This document shows positions 62,859 to 64,000 of a DNA stretch of 64,000 nucleotides, one piece after another. The notes under the pieces were generated by a model. The model searched no databases and had not been told where the DNA came from. It saw only the letters and a program-made list of their open reading frames with translations. Each line of letters opens with the position of its first letter. The first letter of the stretch is position 1. The stretch is from JAXGMV01 sp040768445 (GTDB taxonomy: Bacteria > Chloroflexota > Anaerolineae > Anaerolineales > Anaerolineaceae). The DNA is taken from the NCBI GenBank assembly GCA_040768445.1, contig JAXGMV010000001.1, forward strand, positions 2,046,001 to 2,110,000, given 5' to 3'. A program made the translations under genes and the position numbers.

Positions 62859-63554
62859 ATGAGTACAGCACAACCTGTAGCTCGCAAGAAGAAATCAAGC
62901 CGGATTCCATTGACCTATGTAGTAGCTTTGGTTCCGGTTGCAGCAGCCCTCAATATTGTTGGTGGATTAATCAACACTGCCCTTAAGCTGCCCATTTTCC
63001 TGGATATGATCGGAACGGCCGTAGTGGCAATCGTTCTTGGCCCATGGTGGGGTGCTCTTGTTGGTGTGATCACTAATGTTGTTAGCTCTTTTATCAGCGG
63101 CCCAATTGGTTTACCATTTGCAGCCTGCAACGTCATTGGGGCTCTTGTCTGGGGTTACGGCGTTCGCTGGGGATGGGGCAAGAAATACTGGAGCTATTTC
63201 CTATTGAATATGCTGGTTGCGTTCTTTGTCTCTCTGGTAGCCGTGCCCATTTACGTTTTTATCTTTGGCGGTGCAACCGGCCATTTTGCCGATTTGATGA
63301 CAGCGACCTTTGTAGCTATGGGCCAGAATCTGATAACATCAGTATTCTCATCAAATATTCTTGTGTCTTTGGCTGACAAAATCATTTCTGGTTTTGTTGC
63401 CCTGGCAATCATCGAAGCACTTCCCGAGAACCTCACTGCCGGACTGCAGCTACCTGAAGCAGGTGGTATGAAGAAAGTCCTGTGGATTGCTGTCGGTATC
63501 ATAGTGGGTGTTGCGGTTATATTATTATCTATTGCCTTAACTCGCGGTGGATAG
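62859..63554 (+). CDS. ECF transporter S component
   Basis: 231 residues and about six helices. The pattern FLDMIGTAVVAIVLGPWWGA, LVGVITNVVSSFISGP and the basic N-terminus (RKKKSS) match substrate-binding S components of energy-coupling-factor transporters. AAAGGAG lies upstream of the ATG. A 77-residue membrane protein and an ABC ATPase follow, so the locus is a dedicated ECF cassette. No vitamin riboswitch was recognised in the 172-bp leader; the substrate is unknown. Confidence 0.88.
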   Translation: MSTAQPVARKKKSSRIPLTYVVALVPVAAALNIVGGLINTALKLPIFLDMIGTAVVAIVLGPWWGALVGVITNVVSSFISGPIGLPFAACNVIGALVWGYGVRWGWGKKYWSYFLLNMLVAFFVSLVAVPIYVFIFGGATGHFADLMTATFVAMGQNLITSVFSSNILVSLADKIISGFVALAIIEALPENLTAGLQLPEAGGMKKVLWIAVGIIVGVAVILLSIALTRGG

Positions 63555-63572
63555 GAGATAGAGAGGACAATT

Positions 63573-63806
63573 ATGGATAAAAAACAGGTGACAGTTGGCG
63601 CTAAAGAAGGCCTTGGCATGGGTATTGTTGCCCTGGCAATATTAATTATTTTATTGCCATCTTTTTCACAGCAAATTGCCGATCTTGATTTTATCGCCAG
63701 TGAAGCGTTTGGTATTCTATCAGGCGCCGCTATGGTGACCGGCGTTTTTGTGCTTATCGCAGGTTTGGTCGTCACATTCGTTAAGTTTACCGATGACGAG
63801 GAATAA
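63573..63806 (+). CDS. Small two-TM membrane protein in the ECF operon
   Basis: 77 residues with two hydrophobic helices (IVALAILIILLPSFS and SGAAMVTGVFVLIAGLVV) separated by an acidic loop, and a charged end (KFTDDEE). GGAG lies upstream. Not recognised; it probably assists the ECF transporter. It is 18 bp after the S component. Confidence 0.7.
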   Translation: MDKKQVTVGAKEGLGMGIVALAILIILLPSFSQQIADLDFIASEAFGILSGAAMVTGVFVLIAGLVVTFVKFTDDEE

Positions 63807-63835
63807 TCCTCCGGTCATTGGTACCCTGTAATAAA

Positions 63836-63869
63836 ATGGCGAGGGTGCTGATTTTGGTGCTCTCGCCAT
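63836..63869 (+). terminator. Hairpin before the ABC ATPase gene
   Basis: ATGGCGAG (63836-63843) pairs with CTCGCCAT (63862-63869) over an 18-nt loop that can pair further (GGTGC region). The following bases ATTTCT are a weak T-tract, so it may be an attenuator separating the S component from the shared ATPase genes. Confidence 0.55.
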
Positions 63870-63900
63870 ATTTCTAATCAATAGTCAGGAGTACATCCAT

Positions 63901-64000
63901 ATGAAAGGTGATAAGCCGATTATCGAAATCTCGAACCTCGCGGTAACTTATGCTGCCACAGACAAACCAGCCTTAAAAAACATCAACCTGACCATCTATG
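63901..64000 (+). CDS. ABC transporter ATP-binding protein (EcfA-like), partial at the window end
   Basis: Starts at ATG 63901 with AGGAG upstream and runs off the window. The 33 visible residues (IIEISNLAVTYAATDKPALK) show the typical N-terminal strand pair before the Walker A loop. Position after the S component identifies it as a likely EcfA ATPase. Walker motifs lie outside the window. Confidence 0.8.
   Translation, partial: MKGDKPIIEISNLAVTYAATDKPALKNINLTIY

Overview
The window looks like chromosomal DNA of an anaerobic bacterium, most plausibly a Chloroflexota member of the Anaerolineae type. This is inferred from gene content only: a phage-tail-like injection system with Ig-rich surface proteins, a multiheme cytochrome lipoprotein, an oxygen-sensitive class I fumarase, a serine-palmitoyltransferase-like enzyme and an ECF transporter. 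No rRNA or taxonomic marker is present. G+C is moderate.

Region 1 (1-3.7 kb) holds a B12-binding radical SAM protein and a ClC-type chloride transporter. Region 2 (3.9-33.1 kb) is the main feature: a nearly gap-free, co-directional block encoding a complete extracellular contractile injection system (eCIS). It has an AAA+ ATPase, a DUF4157 protein, a Pvc16-type terminator, one sheath, three tube-type proteins, a tail-assembly gene, several tiny proteins, a LysM tube/baseplate adaptor, a VgrG-like spike, a PAAR tip, gp25, gpJ and gpI-type baseplate proteins, and a secreted transglycosylase-like protein. Its first four genes are unusual. They encode two proteins pairing an FHA-like domain with a CARDB-like domain (one of them an 1868-residue membrane-anchored Ig-like giant), a two-TM protein, and an orphan solute-binding lipoprotein. 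They may form a membrane-anchoring or sensing module for the tail. The tail-assembly gene ends in a correctly phased G-GGG-GGG heptamer followed by a -1-frame overlapping ORF, which suggests programmed frameshifting.

Region 3 (33.1-37.7 kb) has a LysR regulator divergent from a lipoprotein/multiheme cytochrome pair, then a lipoprotein with four rhodanese domains and a tRNA-Lys. The cytochrome is split by one in-frame UGA, with a hairpin immediately downstream whose geometry fits a bacterial SECIS. The downstream part (10 hemes) has no export signal of its own, so the simplest functional reading is a single 11-heme selenocysteine-containing lipoprotein.

Region 4 (37.7-64 kb) is mostly housekeeping and metabolism: a GT87-like membrane glycosyltransferase, DegV, guaB, purB, an SDR, two-subunit fumarase with a QueG-like Fe-S protein, a xylulokinase-like kinase with an MFS sugar transporter, a histidine phosphatase, rarA, a two-component system, DUF1786, an alpha-oxoamine synthase, an AcoX-like kinase, a methyltransferase, a PfkB kinase, an amidohydrolase, a GH32 hydrolase, an FGE-fold protein, and the start of an ECF transporter operon cut by the window end. 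I saw no CRISPR array, insertion sequence or integrase.
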